Shown here: positions 25,819-34,433 of the stretch, one piece after another
How positions within the stretch are numbered: position 1 is the first letter of the stretch
How the letters are laid out: every line of letters starts with the position of its first letter
The notes under the pieces: model-generated
What the model saw: only the letters and a program-made list of their open reading frames with translations
Told to the model about the DNA's origin: nothing
The model's database searches: none
Assembly (NCBI RefSeq): GCF_001715295.1
Contig: NZ_MDKB01000002.1
Coordinates: 1,349,260 to 1,413,259, forward strand
From: Streptomyces griseus
GTDB lineage: Bacteria; Actinomycetota; Actinomycetes; Streptomycetales; Streptomycetaceae
DNA: 64,000 nucleotides
Reading direction: 5' to 3'
Translations under genes and position numbers: made by a program

Positions 25819-26892
25819 GTGAACCGACGCCACTGTGCCGCCGCCGCGGTCACTCTGGTCTGTGCACTGGCTGTGCTGACCGCTCCGGTCCAGGCCATGG
25901 CGGCCCCGGTCCCCGAGCCGGTCCCGACCGCTCCGTCCGCCCCTGCCGCGCCGGGCAGGAAGAGCCTGGAGGAAGTGCGCGAGGAGATCGACACCCTCTA
26001 TCGCAAGGCGGGTGCGGCCACGGACGCGTACAACCTCGCCGAGGAGCAGTCCAGGAAGCAGTCCGGCGAAATCGTCCGCCTGACCAAGGCGATCGCCGAC
26101 GGGCAGGCGAAGATCGACGAATTGAGGAGCAGGGCCGGAGCCCAGGCCCGCGAGCAGTACCGCAGCGGCGGACTGCCCGCGGGCGCCCAGCTGGTGCTGA
26201 GCGGGAACCCGAACCTCTTCCTGGACGGGGTGAACCAGGTCAGGCAGAGTCAGCAGGCGACCAAGGGCCTCCTGGCCGAACTGACCCAGTCACAGGAGGA
26301 CTTGGAGACCTACACCAAGGACGCGCAGCTCAACCGGAAGAAGCTCGAGTCCCACCGCATCGAGCAGGCCGAGGCGAAGAAGAGCATCAACGCGCAGATA
26401 GCGGCGGCGAAGAAGATCGAATCGCAGCTCGCGAAGGACGAGCGGGCCCGGCTCCTGCGCATGGAGCAGGACGCGGCCTCCACCGCGCAGTCCGCCTGGC
26501 TCTCCTCCGGGGCGCTCTCCGACATCAACCGCGAGGCGAGCCCGGCGGGCAGGCAGGCGGTGGCCTTCGCGACCGCCCAGATCGGCAAGCCCTACGTATG
26601 GGGAGCCGAGGGCCCGGGCTCGTACGACTGCTCCGGGCTGACCTCGCAGGCCTGGGCCGCGGCGAAGAGCCCCATCCCCCGGACCTCGCAGGAGCAGTGG
26701 CGGCAGCTGCCGCGCATACCCGTCCAGGACATGCGGCCCGGCGACCTGATCATCTACCACGGCGACGCGAGCCACGTCGGCATGTACGTCGGCGACGGCT
26801 TCATCGTGCACGCGCCACGGCCCGGCCGGAACGTCACGCTGGCGGGCGCGGGCTCCATGAAGATCCTCGGTGTGGTCCGCCCGGACCGGTGA
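25819..26892 (+). CDS. Secreted NlpC/P60 peptidoglycan hydrolase
   Basis: A 357-residue exported cell-wall hydrolase. A Sec signal peptide lies at residues ~1-33. A long coiled-coil domain (~50-235) is rich in Lys, Glu and Gln (LTKAIADGQAKIDELRSRAG; DLETYTKDAQLNRKKLESH), and the C40 catalytic domain occupies the last ~110 residues. Its catalytic Cys is in YDCSGLTSQAW and the His in DASHVGMYVGDG, with a further polar residue in FIVHAPRPG. This is RipA/CwlO-like: the coiled coil usually keeps the enzyme inactive until it binds a divisome partner. The GTG at 25819 follows GGAGGGGGAG. Confidence 0.93.
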   Translation: MNRRHCAAAAVTLVCALAVLTAPVQAMAAPVPEPVPTAPSAPAAPGRKSLEEVREEIDTLYRKAGAATDAYNLAEEQSRKQSGEIVRLTKAIADGQAKIDELRSRAGAQAREQYRSGGLPAGAQLVLSGNPNLFLDGVNQVRQSQQATKGLLAELTQSQEDLETYTKDAQLNRKKLESHRIEQAEAKKSINAQIAAAKKIESQLAKDERARLLRMEQDAASTAQSAWLSSGALSDINREASPAGRQAVAFATAQIGKPYVWGAEGPGSYDCSGLTSQAWAAAKSPIPRTSQEQWRQLPRIPVQDMRPGDLIIYHGDASHVGMYVGDGFIVHAPRPGRNVTLAGAGSMKILGVVRPDR

Positions 26893-27421
26893 CCGCCCGG
26901 CCCCGAGCGGGGCGGGCAGCCCCGGGCGGGTAGCGGGGGGCGGGCAGTCTCCGGCCAGTAGCAGCGGGGCGGGCAGTCTCCGGCGGGTAGCGGACGTACG
27001 GCCGACGCGGCGCGGCGGCGGCCGTCGGGGCGGCGCCCGGCCGAGGCGGTACGACGGCGGCGCTGCGAGGCCCCGGTCGAGTCGGCACCGCGGCCGGCCG
27101 GTGCACGACAGCCCGTGTCGAGGCGGCGCCCGGCCGTGGCCGCACCGGCCGAGGCGGTACGACGGCGGCGCTGCGGGCCGCCGTCGAGGCGGCACGGAGG
27201 CCGGGCGGGGCGTGATGTTTGTCATGGCCTGCCCACCCGCTCGGGGACCGCGGATCGCGCCGGATCCGTGGCAGGAAGCGGCTTATGGCCGCGCACGTGT
27301 CCGCTGCGGATCTTCGTACACCATTCCGTTCCCCTGCCGGGGACCGCTATCGTCCCCGTCTGGCGGGTCGTCGATCGTCGTCCCGCCGCACCCTCGGGGG
27401 GAGGGAAGGAAACCCGAACCG
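26893..27421. repeat. Intergenic region with degenerate direct repeats
   Basis: About 530 bp of Gly/Arg-codon-like, repeat-rich DNA with no gene. A perfect 27-bp direct repeat, beginning CCGAGGCGGTACGACGG, occurs at 27041-27067 and 27149-27175. Shorter repeats of GGGCGGGCAGTCTCCGGC lie at ~26937-26985. The last ~120 bp is more balanced in base composition and should hold the promoter of the next gene. Confidence 0.5.
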
Positions 27422-28762
27422 ATGCCCGTACCCGTACCGCAGCAACGTGCCGCTTCCGCTGCGGAGACCGCTCATGGCACCGACCTCACCGTCCTGGTGA
27501 TCGAGGACGACCCTGCGGGCACCTTCACCGTTCCCGAGCTCCCGTCCGCCGCCGGTTCCAGGATCCGCGTCCGGACGGCCCGCAACCTCACCGAGGCGAC
27601 CCGGCTCCTCACGGACGACGTGGACTGCATCCTGCTCGACCTCGACCTGGCACCGCCCTCCGGCGTACGTGCCGAGGGCGGGGAGGACGGGGCGGGGCGT
27701 CCGGACGAACTGGCCACCCTCCAGTACGTCCTGCGCATCGCTCCGCGCCACGCCGTCCTCGCCCTGACCGCCGCCGACGACGTCGAGCGAGCCGCGGACG
27801 CCGTACGGGTGGGGGCCCAGGACTACCTCTTCCGGGGGGAACTCGACGGGCGCCTCCTCAGCCGCGCCATCCGGTACGCGGTCGAACGCAAGCGCGCGGA
27901 CACCGCCCAGCACCAGCTCACCGAGTCCCGCCTGCGCGCCGAGGAGAACGCACGACTGGAACGGGGCCTGCTGCCCACCCCCCTCCTCGACGGCTCCGAC
28001 CTGGGCTTCGCCGCTCTCTACCGGCCCGGCCGCAGCCGGGCCCTGCTCGGCGGGGACTTCTACGACACGGTCCGCACGCCTGACGGAACGGTCCACGCGA
28101 TGATCGGCGACGTCTGCGGTCACGGGCCGGACGAGGCGGCGCTCGGCGTCGAGCTGCGCATCGCCTGGCGGGCCCTGACCCTGGCCGGGCTCTGCGGCGA
28201 CGAGCTCCTCTGCACCCTGCAGCAGGTCCTGGAGCACGAACGGCAGAGCGAGGAGATCTTCGCGACGCTCTGCACCGTGGACATCGCCCCCGACGGCCGG
28301 CGGGCCGGGCTCTGCCTCGCGGGCCACCCCGCCCCCCTCATCGCCCGCCGGGGCCGGGCCGCCCATCTGCTTCCGAACGACGACGGCGGCCCGGCTCTCG
28401 GCCTGCTGCCGCGCGCCCGGTGGCCGCGCCGCCAGGTGGAGCTGGGCGGGTCGTGGAGCCTGATGATGTACACCGACGGGCTCATCGAGGGACGCGTCGG
28501 AGCGACGGGGACCCAGCGGCTCGGCCAGGACGGCATGGTGGCGCTGGTCGACGGCCGGCTGGACCAGGGACTCGGCGGCGAAGCGCTGCTGGCGGCCGCG
28601 GTCACGCAGGTGCAGGAGCTGAACGGCGGCGAGCTGACCGACGACGTGGCGGTCCTGCTGCTGGAACGCGACGAGTCCCGCATACGCCGACGGGGCGGGA
28701 ACGCCGTGCGCTCCCGCCCCGTCCCGGCCTCACCCGCGAGCGCTCAGCGCCCGCCGTTGTAG
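27422..28762 (+). CDS. Receiver domain fused to PP2C/SpoIIE-type phosphatase
   Basis: A 446-residue signalling protein. The N-terminal receiver (~18-145) has LVIEDDP and the acceptor Asp in CILLDLDL. The switch Lys normally found in the last strand is Arg here (DYLFRGEL), so phosphorylation may be atypical. A helical linker (~150-180, ERKRADTAQHQLTESRLRAEE cut at its end) joins it to a C-terminal PP2C domain (~195-420) with GGDFYDTV, MIGDVCGHGPDEA and TDDVAVLLLERD metal-ligand motifs. Such proteins usually dephosphorylate anti-anti-sigma factors. It ends 19 bp inside the convergent DUF2516 gene. Confidence 0.9.
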   Translation: MPVPVPQQRAASAAETAHGTDLTVLVIEDDPAGTFTVPELPSAAGSRIRVRTARNLTEATRLLTDDVDCILLDLDLAPPSGVRAEGGEDGAGRPDELATLQYVLRIAPRHAVLALTAADDVERAADAVRVGAQDYLFRGELDGRLLSRAIRYAVERKRADTAQHQLTESRLRAEENARLERGLLPTPLLDGSDLGFAALYRPGRSRALLGGDFYDTVRTPDGTVHAMIGDVCGHGPDEAALGVELRIAWRALTLAGLCGDELLCTLQQVLEHERQSEEIFATLCTVDIAPDGRRAGLCLAGHPAPLIARRGRAAHLLPNDDGGPALGLLPRARWPRRQVELGGSWSLMMYTDGLIEGRVGATGTQRLGQDGMVALVDGRLDQGLGGEALLAAAVTQVQELNGGELTDDVAVLLLERDESRIRRRGGNAVRSRPVPASPASAQRPPL

Positions 28763-29085
28763 GGGCCGTAGGGCCCGTCACTGCTGGAACCCCCGCGTCG
28801 GCCGCCGCCCGACACCGCCTTGAGCGCCGGTCGCACGTCCACCATGAAGACGATGGACGCGATCACGCCCGCGATCTGCAGGAACAGGATCGGGATGACG
28901 AGGTTCACGAAGACGGTGATCCCGAGGATGATCAGCCAGAAGGACTTCTTCTGCTTGTCCGCCGCCCGGTAGGCGTCCTCACGCGCCGTCACCGCGAAGA
29001 CGAGCGCGACCACGGCCAGAACGAGCATGGCCAGGTACAGCAGCTGGAGGATCGAGCCGAATGCTTCGAGCAACACGGTGAACAC
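28744..29085 (-). CDS. DUF2516 family membrane protein
   Basis: A 113-residue protein with two to three TM helices (residues ~12-32 and 50-82) and a short Gly/Ser/Tyr-rich tail. The pattern ILQLLYLAMLVLAVVALVFAV followed by QKKSFWLIILG is that of DUF2516, split here for length. Function unknown. Its 3' end overlaps the phosphatase gene by 19 bp on the opposite strand, so the two transcripts would be antisense at their ends. Confidence 0.88.
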   Translation of the reverse strand: MFTVLLEAFGSILQLLYLAMLVLAVVALVFAVTAREDAYRAADKQKKSFWLIILGITVFVNLVIPILFLQIAGVIASIVFMVDVRPALKAVSGGGRRGGSSSDGPYGPYNGGR

Positions 29086-29189
29086 CGCCTAGTCAGTGGA
29101 TGAGCGCCTCGCGGCCAAGGTACCGGGACAACGATCCGGCACACCCGAAGGTGCCCGGACCGTCTGCGTTCACGCCCGTACCGCTCGGA

Positions 29190-29843
29190 CTACTTCGCGG
29201 ACGGCGGGGTGGTCTTCTTCGCCACGGGCTTGCGGGCCGGCGCCGGCTTGGCGGGAGTCGACCTCCGCGCGGGCGAGGCGGGCGCGGCCTTGGACTCGGC
29301 GGCCTTCGGCGCCGGCTTACCGGCCGACGGGGAGCCCGCCGGCGCCGACTTGGCCACCACGTCGGACTTCTGCTTCGGCACGGGCTTCGGCTCCGCCTCG
29401 ATGACGGTGGCGATCTCGACGATCTCGTCGGCGGTCTCGCCCCGCCAGGTCCGCACGGACTGCTCACCGCGCTCGGCGACCTTCTCGTACGTCTCCCGGG
29501 CACGCACCGCGTACTCGGCGGCGACGCCCACGCTCCGCAGGGCCAGGTCCTGAGCGGTCTCGCCCAGCTTCTTCAGGTCCGTGTCCAGCGACCCGAATAC
29601 CTCGGTCACCTTCGCCTGGACGGTGGCCTGGGCCTCCCGGGCCTGCGAGGCGACCCGCTCCTGCACGGCCTTGGGGTCGGTGTTGCGCACCGCCTCGATG
29701 CGCTCGGGCGCCTCGGCCCGCAGCTGCTCGATCAGCGCCGGGACCTTGCGCGCCTGCTCCACGGCGAGACCGGCGGTGCCGGCGGCGAAGTAGAGGGGGG
29801 TGGGGTCGGTGAGGGTCTTACGCAGGTCATCGGTGATGGCCAT
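29190..29843 (-). CDS. HbhA-like heparin-binding/helical surface protein
   Basis: A 217-residue protein with a long helical N-terminal part (residues ~1-150; AEAPERIEAVRNTDPKAVQE, AQATVQAKVTEVFGSLD) predicted to form a coiled coil. The C-terminus (~155-217) is rich in Lys, Ala and Pro (PAPARKPVAKKTTPPSAK). This matches mycobacterial heparin-binding haemagglutinin. In Streptomyces the role is unknown; DNA or polyanion binding by the basic tail is plausible. It lies downstream of the XRE regulator on the same strand and may be its target. Confidence 0.85.
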   Translation of the reverse strand: MAITDDLRKTLTDPTPLYFAAGTAGLAVEQARKVPALIEQLRAEAPERIEAVRNTDPKAVQERVASQAREAQATVQAKVTEVFGSLDTDLKKLGETAQDLALRSVGVAAEYAVRARETYEKVAERGEQSVRTWRGETADEIVEIATVIEAEPKPVPKQKSDVVAKSAPAGSPSAGKPAPKAAESKAAPASPARRSTPAKPAPARKPVAKKTTPPSAK

Positions 29844-29871
29844 GACTGTGGTCCTCCCGGATCATCAGAAG

Positions 29872-30390
29872 TCAGTTATGAGGCGTGCCTGGCGTGTCTG
29901 CATCACTGCCGCCGGCCGTGCGGGGGCCGCGGGGTTCCGTACCGGCGCCGCGCTCGTCGCCGGCACCGCCTTCCGCGCCGGGGTCGATTCTGCTCCCCGC
30001 GCCCGTCACGCCGGGGACCTCCGCGCCGGTGTCGGGCACGACGTCGAACCCGTTCTCCTTGCGGAAGGAGTCGTAGATCTGGAGCAGTACGTTCTTCTGC
30101 CGCTCGTTGATCGACGGATCGGCCAATATGACCGCTCGCGTCTCCAGCTCCTCCCGCTCCCGCTCGTCGAGGATCCCGGCCCGCACGTAGAGCGTCTCGG
30201 CCGAGATCCGCAGGGCCTTGGCGACCTGCTGCAACACCTCGGCGCTCGGCTTGCGCAGCCCGCGTTCGATCTGGCTGAGGTACGGATTGGACACTCCCGC
30301 GGCGTCGGCGAGCTGCCGCAGGGAGAGCTGCGCGGTACGCCGCTGCTCACGCAGGTACTCGCCGAGATTGCCGACGTTGAGTGATGCCAT
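29872..30390 (-). CDS. XRE-family helix-turn-helix regulator
   Basis: A 172-residue regulator. The N-terminal HTH (residues ~9-66) reads LGEYLREQRRTAQLSLRQLA then DAAGVSNPYLSQIERG, a textbook Cro/C1-type motif. A short alpha region (TLYVRAGILDEREREELE) follows, then a disordered Gly/Ala/Thr-rich tail from ~115. The start at ATG 30390 is set by the homology; longer frames run through the operator. A perfect 28-bp palindrome at 30416-30443 points to autoregulation. The next gene downstream is the HbhA-like protein. Confidence 0.9.
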   Translation of the reverse strand: MASLNVGNLGEYLREQRRTAQLSLRQLADAAGVSNPYLSQIERGLRKPSAEVLQQVAKALRISAETLYVRAGILDEREREELETRAVILADPSINERQKNVLLQIYDSFRKENGFDVVPDTGAEVPGVTGAGSRIDPGAEGGAGDERGAGTEPRGPRTAGGSDADTPGTPHN

Positions 30391-30415
30391 ACCCCGATGG
30401 TGCCCCGCGTTGCTA

Positions 30416-30443
30416 ACTTTTGCAAGCGCCCGCTTGCAAAAGT
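30416..30443 (-). promoter_or_regulatory. Perfect palindromic operator upstream of the XRE regulator
   Basis: Arms ACTTTTGCAAGCG and CGCTTGCAAAAGT pair perfectly around a CC centre. The left edge is 26 nt from the regulator's ATG. It is a likely binding site for the regulator itself. Confidence 0.75.
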
Positions 30444-30653
30444 GTTCCGCGCCACTCGCGCCACGGGGGATGACGGCGAGGCCCGTCGCCCGCGCACGAC
30501 GGGACGGGCGCGGCCGCACGTGGTGACCGACCCGGGGAGCGCCCGGGGCCAGGGCACGCTCCGGGGACCGAGCGCCGGGCCGGAGACGAAGTGATCGAAG
30601 CCCTCCTTAACGCTTGATCTTGTCTGAGGAATCGTTCTGTTGGAGGCTGAGGC

Positions 30654-31508
30654 ATGCAGAATCCGCCGACATTCGTTCTGGTCCATGGTGCCTTCGCGAA
30701 CTCGTTCTCGTTCGCGCCGCTGCAGGCCGAGCTGGCCCTCCTCGGGCACCGCTCGGCCGCCGTGGACCTTCCCGGGCACGGGTTCGAAGCGACCTTCCCC
30801 GCGACCTACCAGGCCCCCCAGGTCCTCGACGCACTCGCCCAAGAACCGGGAGGCATCAAGGGGGTCACGCTCGCCGACAACGCCGCCCGCGTGATCGAGG
30901 TCCTGGAACGGGCCAAGAGGAACGGACCCGCCATCCTTGTCGCCCACAGCAGGGGCGGCATCACCGCCACCGCCGTCGCCAACGCCCGGCCCGAGCTGAT
31001 CGACCGGATCGTCTACGTCTCCGCCTGGTGCCCCGTCGATCTGGAAGTGAGCGGCTACTACGCCCAGCCGGAGATGGCGGACGTCGACGCGGGGGCCTTC
31101 GCTGCCACGCTCGTCGGGAACCCGGCCGAACTCGGTCTGCTCCGGACCAACTTCCGCACCGCCGAGCCGACGGCGCTCGCCGCGTTCAAGCGGGCGTTCG
31201 CCGCCGATCTGACCGACGACGAGTTCCGGGCCTTCCTGAACACCTTCCAGCCCGACGAGAACCTCGACGCCGGTACGTCCGCCGACCGGGCACAGGCACC
31301 GACCTGGGGCCGGGTTCCCAGGACCTATGTGCGCCTGGCCGCCGACGCCAGCGTTCCGCCCGCCGTGCAGGACCGCATGATCCGCGAAGCCGACGCGCTC
31401 ACACCCGGCAACCCCTTCGATGTCCGGACCCTCGAGGGGAGTCACCTGCGCTGGCTCGTCCACCCGAAGCCCGCCGCCGAGCTGCTCGCCGCTCTCGCGG
31501 CGCACTGA
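30654..31508 (+). CDS. Alpha/beta hydrolase (esterase-like)
   Basis: A 284-residue hydrolase. The oxyanion-side motif FVLVHGAFAN is at the N-terminus and the nucleophile elbow VAHSRGG has Ser99. The likely acid lies late in the chain and the catalytic His in LEGSHLRWLVHP (about residue 262). There is no signal peptide, so it is cytoplasmic. The sequence resembles plant methyl-salicylate-esterase-type bacterial enzymes. GGAGG lies 7 nt before the ATG. It is convergent with a TetR gene that may control it. Confidence 0.88.
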   Translation: MQNPPTFVLVHGAFANSFSFAPLQAELALLGHRSAAVDLPGHGFEATFPATYQAPQVLDALAQEPGGIKGVTLADNAARVIEVLERAKRNGPAILVAHSRGGITATAVANARPELIDRIVYVSAWCPVDLEVSGYYAQPEMADVDAGAFAATLVGNPAELGLLRTNFRTAEPTALAAFKRAFAADLTDDEFRAFLNTFQPDENLDAGTSADRAQAPTWGRVPRTYVRLAADASVPPAVQDRMIREADALTPGNPFDVRTLEGSHLRWLVHPKPAAELLAALAAH

Positions 31509-31700
31509 CCCGCCACCAGGCGCTCGTCGCTGCCGCGGCGCGGGGACGGGCACCGGGCCCGGCACACGCCCGTGGTGTTCCGGGCGTCGGGTCGACGGGA
31601 AGGCAGGGACCGCAGGCCCAGGCGCCACCTGGGTCTGCGGCCGGGCGCAGCCCGCGGCCTCCCCACGGCCACGCGTGCCGGCCTCCGCCGTCGGGGAGGC

Positions 31701-32363
31701 TCATCCCACGCGGCCCAGTCCGTTCCGGAGCTGTGCGAAGGCGAGTCCGGCCGCAGCCACGGCATCGCCGTACACCTGCGCCGCGGTCTCGCCCTCCTCG
31801 ATACGGCGCCAGTTCTCCTCGGCCAGGATGCGCAGGACCGCGACGATCTGCCCTGCGGCCAAGCGCGCCGGGACTGCGGCGGCGGGATCCAGTGCGCGGG
31901 CGAGAGCGGCCTCCGAGCGGCTCTGGTACGCGTACAGCCGGGCGACGAGTGACGGGGTCCCGTAGAGCAGGCCGAGGAAGGCGAGCGCCGCCGGGTCGTC
32001 GCATACGCCCGTCACCGGGTCGCGCCGCTCCAGGCCGTCCAGGAAGTGGCGATGCAGCGCGTCCAGCGGAGAGGTGTTCTCCGCCCGGCCCGTCACGACC
32101 CGCGCCGACTCGTCCTCGTGGTCGGCGAACCGGTGCAGCACCAGGTCCTCCTTGGTGGGGAAGTACCGGAACAGCGTCGGCTTGGAGATCTCGGCCGCCG
32201 CCGCCACCTCGGCCACCGAGACCTTGTCGAAACCCCGCTCCAGGAAGAGGGAGACGGCGGTGTCGGAGACCGCCTGATAGGTCCGCTGCTTCTTGCGCTC
32301 GCGCAGCCCGCCCGGCGCCTCGCGCCGTTCCCCGCCCGTGTCCCCGCTCATGTCCCCGCTCAT
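31701..32363 (-). CDS. TetR-family transcriptional regulator
   Basis: A ~220-residue repressor. The HTH (residues ~22-68) reads RERKKQRTYQAVSDTAVSLF then LERGFDKVSVAEVAAAAEISKPTLFRYFPTKED, split here for length. The C-terminal helical ligand domain contains the LERRDPVTGVCDDPAALAFL segment. The start is ATG 32363 or 32351 (a repeated MSGD); upstream frames lack homology. The ligand is unknown. Possible target: the convergent hydrolase gene or itself. Confidence 0.88.
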   Translation of the reverse strand: MSGDMSGDTGGERREAPGGLRERKKQRTYQAVSDTAVSLFLERGFDKVSVAEVAAAAEISKPTLFRYFPTKEDLVLHRFADHEDESARVVTGRAENTSPLDALHRHFLDGLERRDPVTGVCDDPAALAFLGLLYGTPSLVARLYAYQSRSEAALARALDPAAAVPARLAAGQIVAVLRILAEENWRRIEEGETAAQVYGDAVAAAGLAFAQLRNGLGRVG

Positions 32364-33070
32364 GCCACCCGGCCTTCCGTACAAGCACGTCGATGCCGTC
32401 GGGTACCCGCTCGAACCCGAACACGAACTCATGATCGACCTGCTCGTGGCCGGAGCCGTCCGGCTCGCCCGTCCGCTCGGCGCCCGGAAGCCGTGTCGGC
32501 GCCGGGTGCCGCACGGGGCCGGCCGGCCGCCGCACCGTGCTCCTCCCCCGCGCCATCACCCCCACGGTGACCCGCACTCCGCCTCGACGGCCGCCCTGGG
32601 ATCGCGCGGGAGCAGTCAGCCGAAGCCGCCTGTCCCGGCACCGACGTGACCACCATCCTAAGGAGACGTCATCCCGTACGTCGTACGGCGTACGGATGCG
32701 CGGAAGGCGCACGTCGTGGCCGTCCTCGCGGCCGGGGCGCACGGCCTCCCCCACGGGCCCGGGGGAAGATCCTCGGCCTGGAGTCACGGGCTCCGCGCCC
32801 CGGCTCCCGGTTCCCCCTCGGCTTCATCGGTCTCATGGACCGGACGGCACCGGCCACACCGGACACCCGCCACACCGAGCTCACCGGACGCCCGGCCACA
32901 CCGGACACCCGGATGCGCACGGGTGCAGGTGCCGGTCGGAGCGCGCCGCCGGGCCGCTCCGGCGCCGGAGCCCCGGACCACGACACTGTGCGCTGCCCGT
33001 GCCGGTCCGGACACCGGCAGCAGCGCCAGGCCCGCACCACCGCCGGCCCCGCCGTTCGGTCGCCCCGCCG
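32364..33070. other. Long gap upstream of the TetR gene
   Basis: About 700 bp without a supportable gene. Near 32660-32700 there is an AAGGAG followed by GTACG-rich short repeats (CCGTACG … CGTACGG, 32674-32695), perhaps an operator. Around 32850-32920 CACACCGGACACCCG occurs twice. The segment between could be a decayed gene, but no frame shows a recognisable domain. Confidence 0.4.
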
Positions 33071-33135
33071 TCAAGAACACGTCCGGTCGCCCCGGTGTCA
33101 GAACACGTCGCCCCGGCGTCAGAACACGTCCGGGC
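33071..33135. repeat. Triplicated 3' end of the acetyltransferase gene
   Basis: GTCA(A)GAACACGTC units recur at 33070, 33097 and 33118, with periods of 27 and 21 bp, both multiples of three. The last unit encodes the final residues and stop of the Eis-like gene. It is a small tandem duplication. Confidence 0.55.
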
Positions 33136-34372
33136 ACCACGCCCGCCGTGCCGTCCGGAACACCGCCTCCGCCGTGGCCGCCGCCTCCGGGCGGTGCTCC
33201 TCGATCCGCCCCAGCGCCGCCAGCCGGAGGGCCGACTCGTCGCCCAGGTACAGCGTGCCCAGCTCCCGCACGTCCAGCGCCAGGTCGGGGGTCCGGGTGG
33301 TCGGGGTGCAGGAGGCGCCTGACGGTGAGGTCTCCAGCAGGTAGCGGCCGCCGGCCAGGCCCGTCGCGTCGTGGACGTCCAGGACCAGGGTGGCCGCGGC
33401 CGTGTACGTGCGTGCCTCCAGGGCCCGGGGGACGTCCAGGATCCGCAGCCACAGCCAGTCCGCCTGCGTCACGACGCGGGCGGCACGCGGATCCGGGAGG
33501 AGCAGGGGGAGCAGGTCGTCGGGGGCGCGGTAGCCGGTACGGACCGTGGTGATCCAGTCGATGGAGCAGACGAACCGCCACAGCGCGCGTTCCGCGGCCG
33601 GGGTGACCGCGATCAGGCCGGCCACCGTCGCCTTGTTCTGCGGCTGCTTCCGATCGCCCCAGTTGTCGTCGGCACGGTAGGTGACCAGCCCGTCCGTCTC
33701 CCCGTCGGCCGACCGGTGCACCGCGTGGAAGGGCTCCTTCCACCCCTCGAACGCCGGGACGTCCACCCCCGTGTTCCGCTGCCACCAGCGCTCGTCCCGG
33801 GAGACCACGCCGTGCTGCCGGGCCGCGAGACGACCGTGAAGTTCCGGGCCCAGCTTGCGTACGTCGGCGCCGTCGACCAGTTCGATCCGGCCGCCGTCCT
33901 CCTCGGACGGGACCCGCTCGCGCGGATCGAGACCCGCCCGGGGCACGTCGATCTCCCACTCGGTGGTCCAGGACGCCGGACCGAACCCGTACCGCCCGTA
34001 GATCGGGTACTCCGCCGCGATCAGCGAGGCGACCACGTCGCCCCGCTCCTTCGCCGCCGCCAGGTCCGCCGCCATCATCCGCCCGAGCAGCCCCCGCCGG
34101 CGGTGCGTGGGCGTCACCGTCACCGCGGTGATCGCGTCGGCCGGCACGGTGGCGCCACCGACGACGGTCAGTTCCTGCGCGAACGACCGGAAGGTGGCCA
34201 CACAGCGCCCGGCGTCGAACACCCCCTGCACCCGGCTGAGATCGAGGGTGGCCAGGCGCACCGCGACCTCCTCGTCCGGCGCCGGGATCGACGAGCGCAG
34301 GAATCCGATCCCCACGGCGCGGTACCAGTCGGGGAACTCGGCGGCGGACACGGCACGGGGATCGAGGCTCAT
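33119..34372 (-). CDS. Eis-like GNAT N-acetyltransferase
   Basis: A 417-residue tripartite protein: an N-terminal GNAT domain with the acetyl-CoA loop [17 protein letters not shown] (about residues 84-100), a second GNAT-like region, and a C-terminal sterol-carrier-like domain (~310-417; [22 protein letters not shown] split at its turn). The C-terminal carboxylate (…CPDVF) is the catalytic base in Eis relatives. Mycobacterial Eis acetylates lysines and aminoglycosides. The length is typical. Its 3' end has been duplicated twice just downstream. Confidence 0.9.
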   Translation of the reverse strand: MSLDPRAVSAAEFPDWYRAVGIGFLRSSIPAPDEEVAVRLATLDLSRVQGVFDAGRCVATFRSFAQELTVVGGATVPADAITAVTVTPTHRRRGLLGRMMAADLAAAKERGDVVASLIAAEYPIYGRYGFGPASWTTEWEIDVPRAGLDPRERVPSEEDGGRIELVDGADVRKLGPELHGRLAARQHGVVSRDERWWQRNTGVDVPAFEGWKEPFHAVHRSADGETDGLVTYRADDNWGDRKQPQNKATVAGLIAVTPAAERALWRFVCSIDWITTVRTGYRAPDDLLPLLLPDPRAARVVTQADWLWLRILDVPRALEARTYTAAATLVLDVHDATGLAGGRYLLETSPSGASCTPTTRTPDLALDVRELGTLYLGDESALRLAALGRIEEHRPEAAATAEAVFRTARRAWCPDVF

Positions 34373-34433
34373 GCGCTCACGCTAGGCACACGCCGTACGC
34401 GGTGTCGCGCGCTTTTCCGGCCGCCCGCAGGCC

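Noticed and set aside
32660..32800. Possible small gene after an AAGGAG at 32660
   Set aside because: No ATG or GTG at suitable spacing in a frame with convincing composition.
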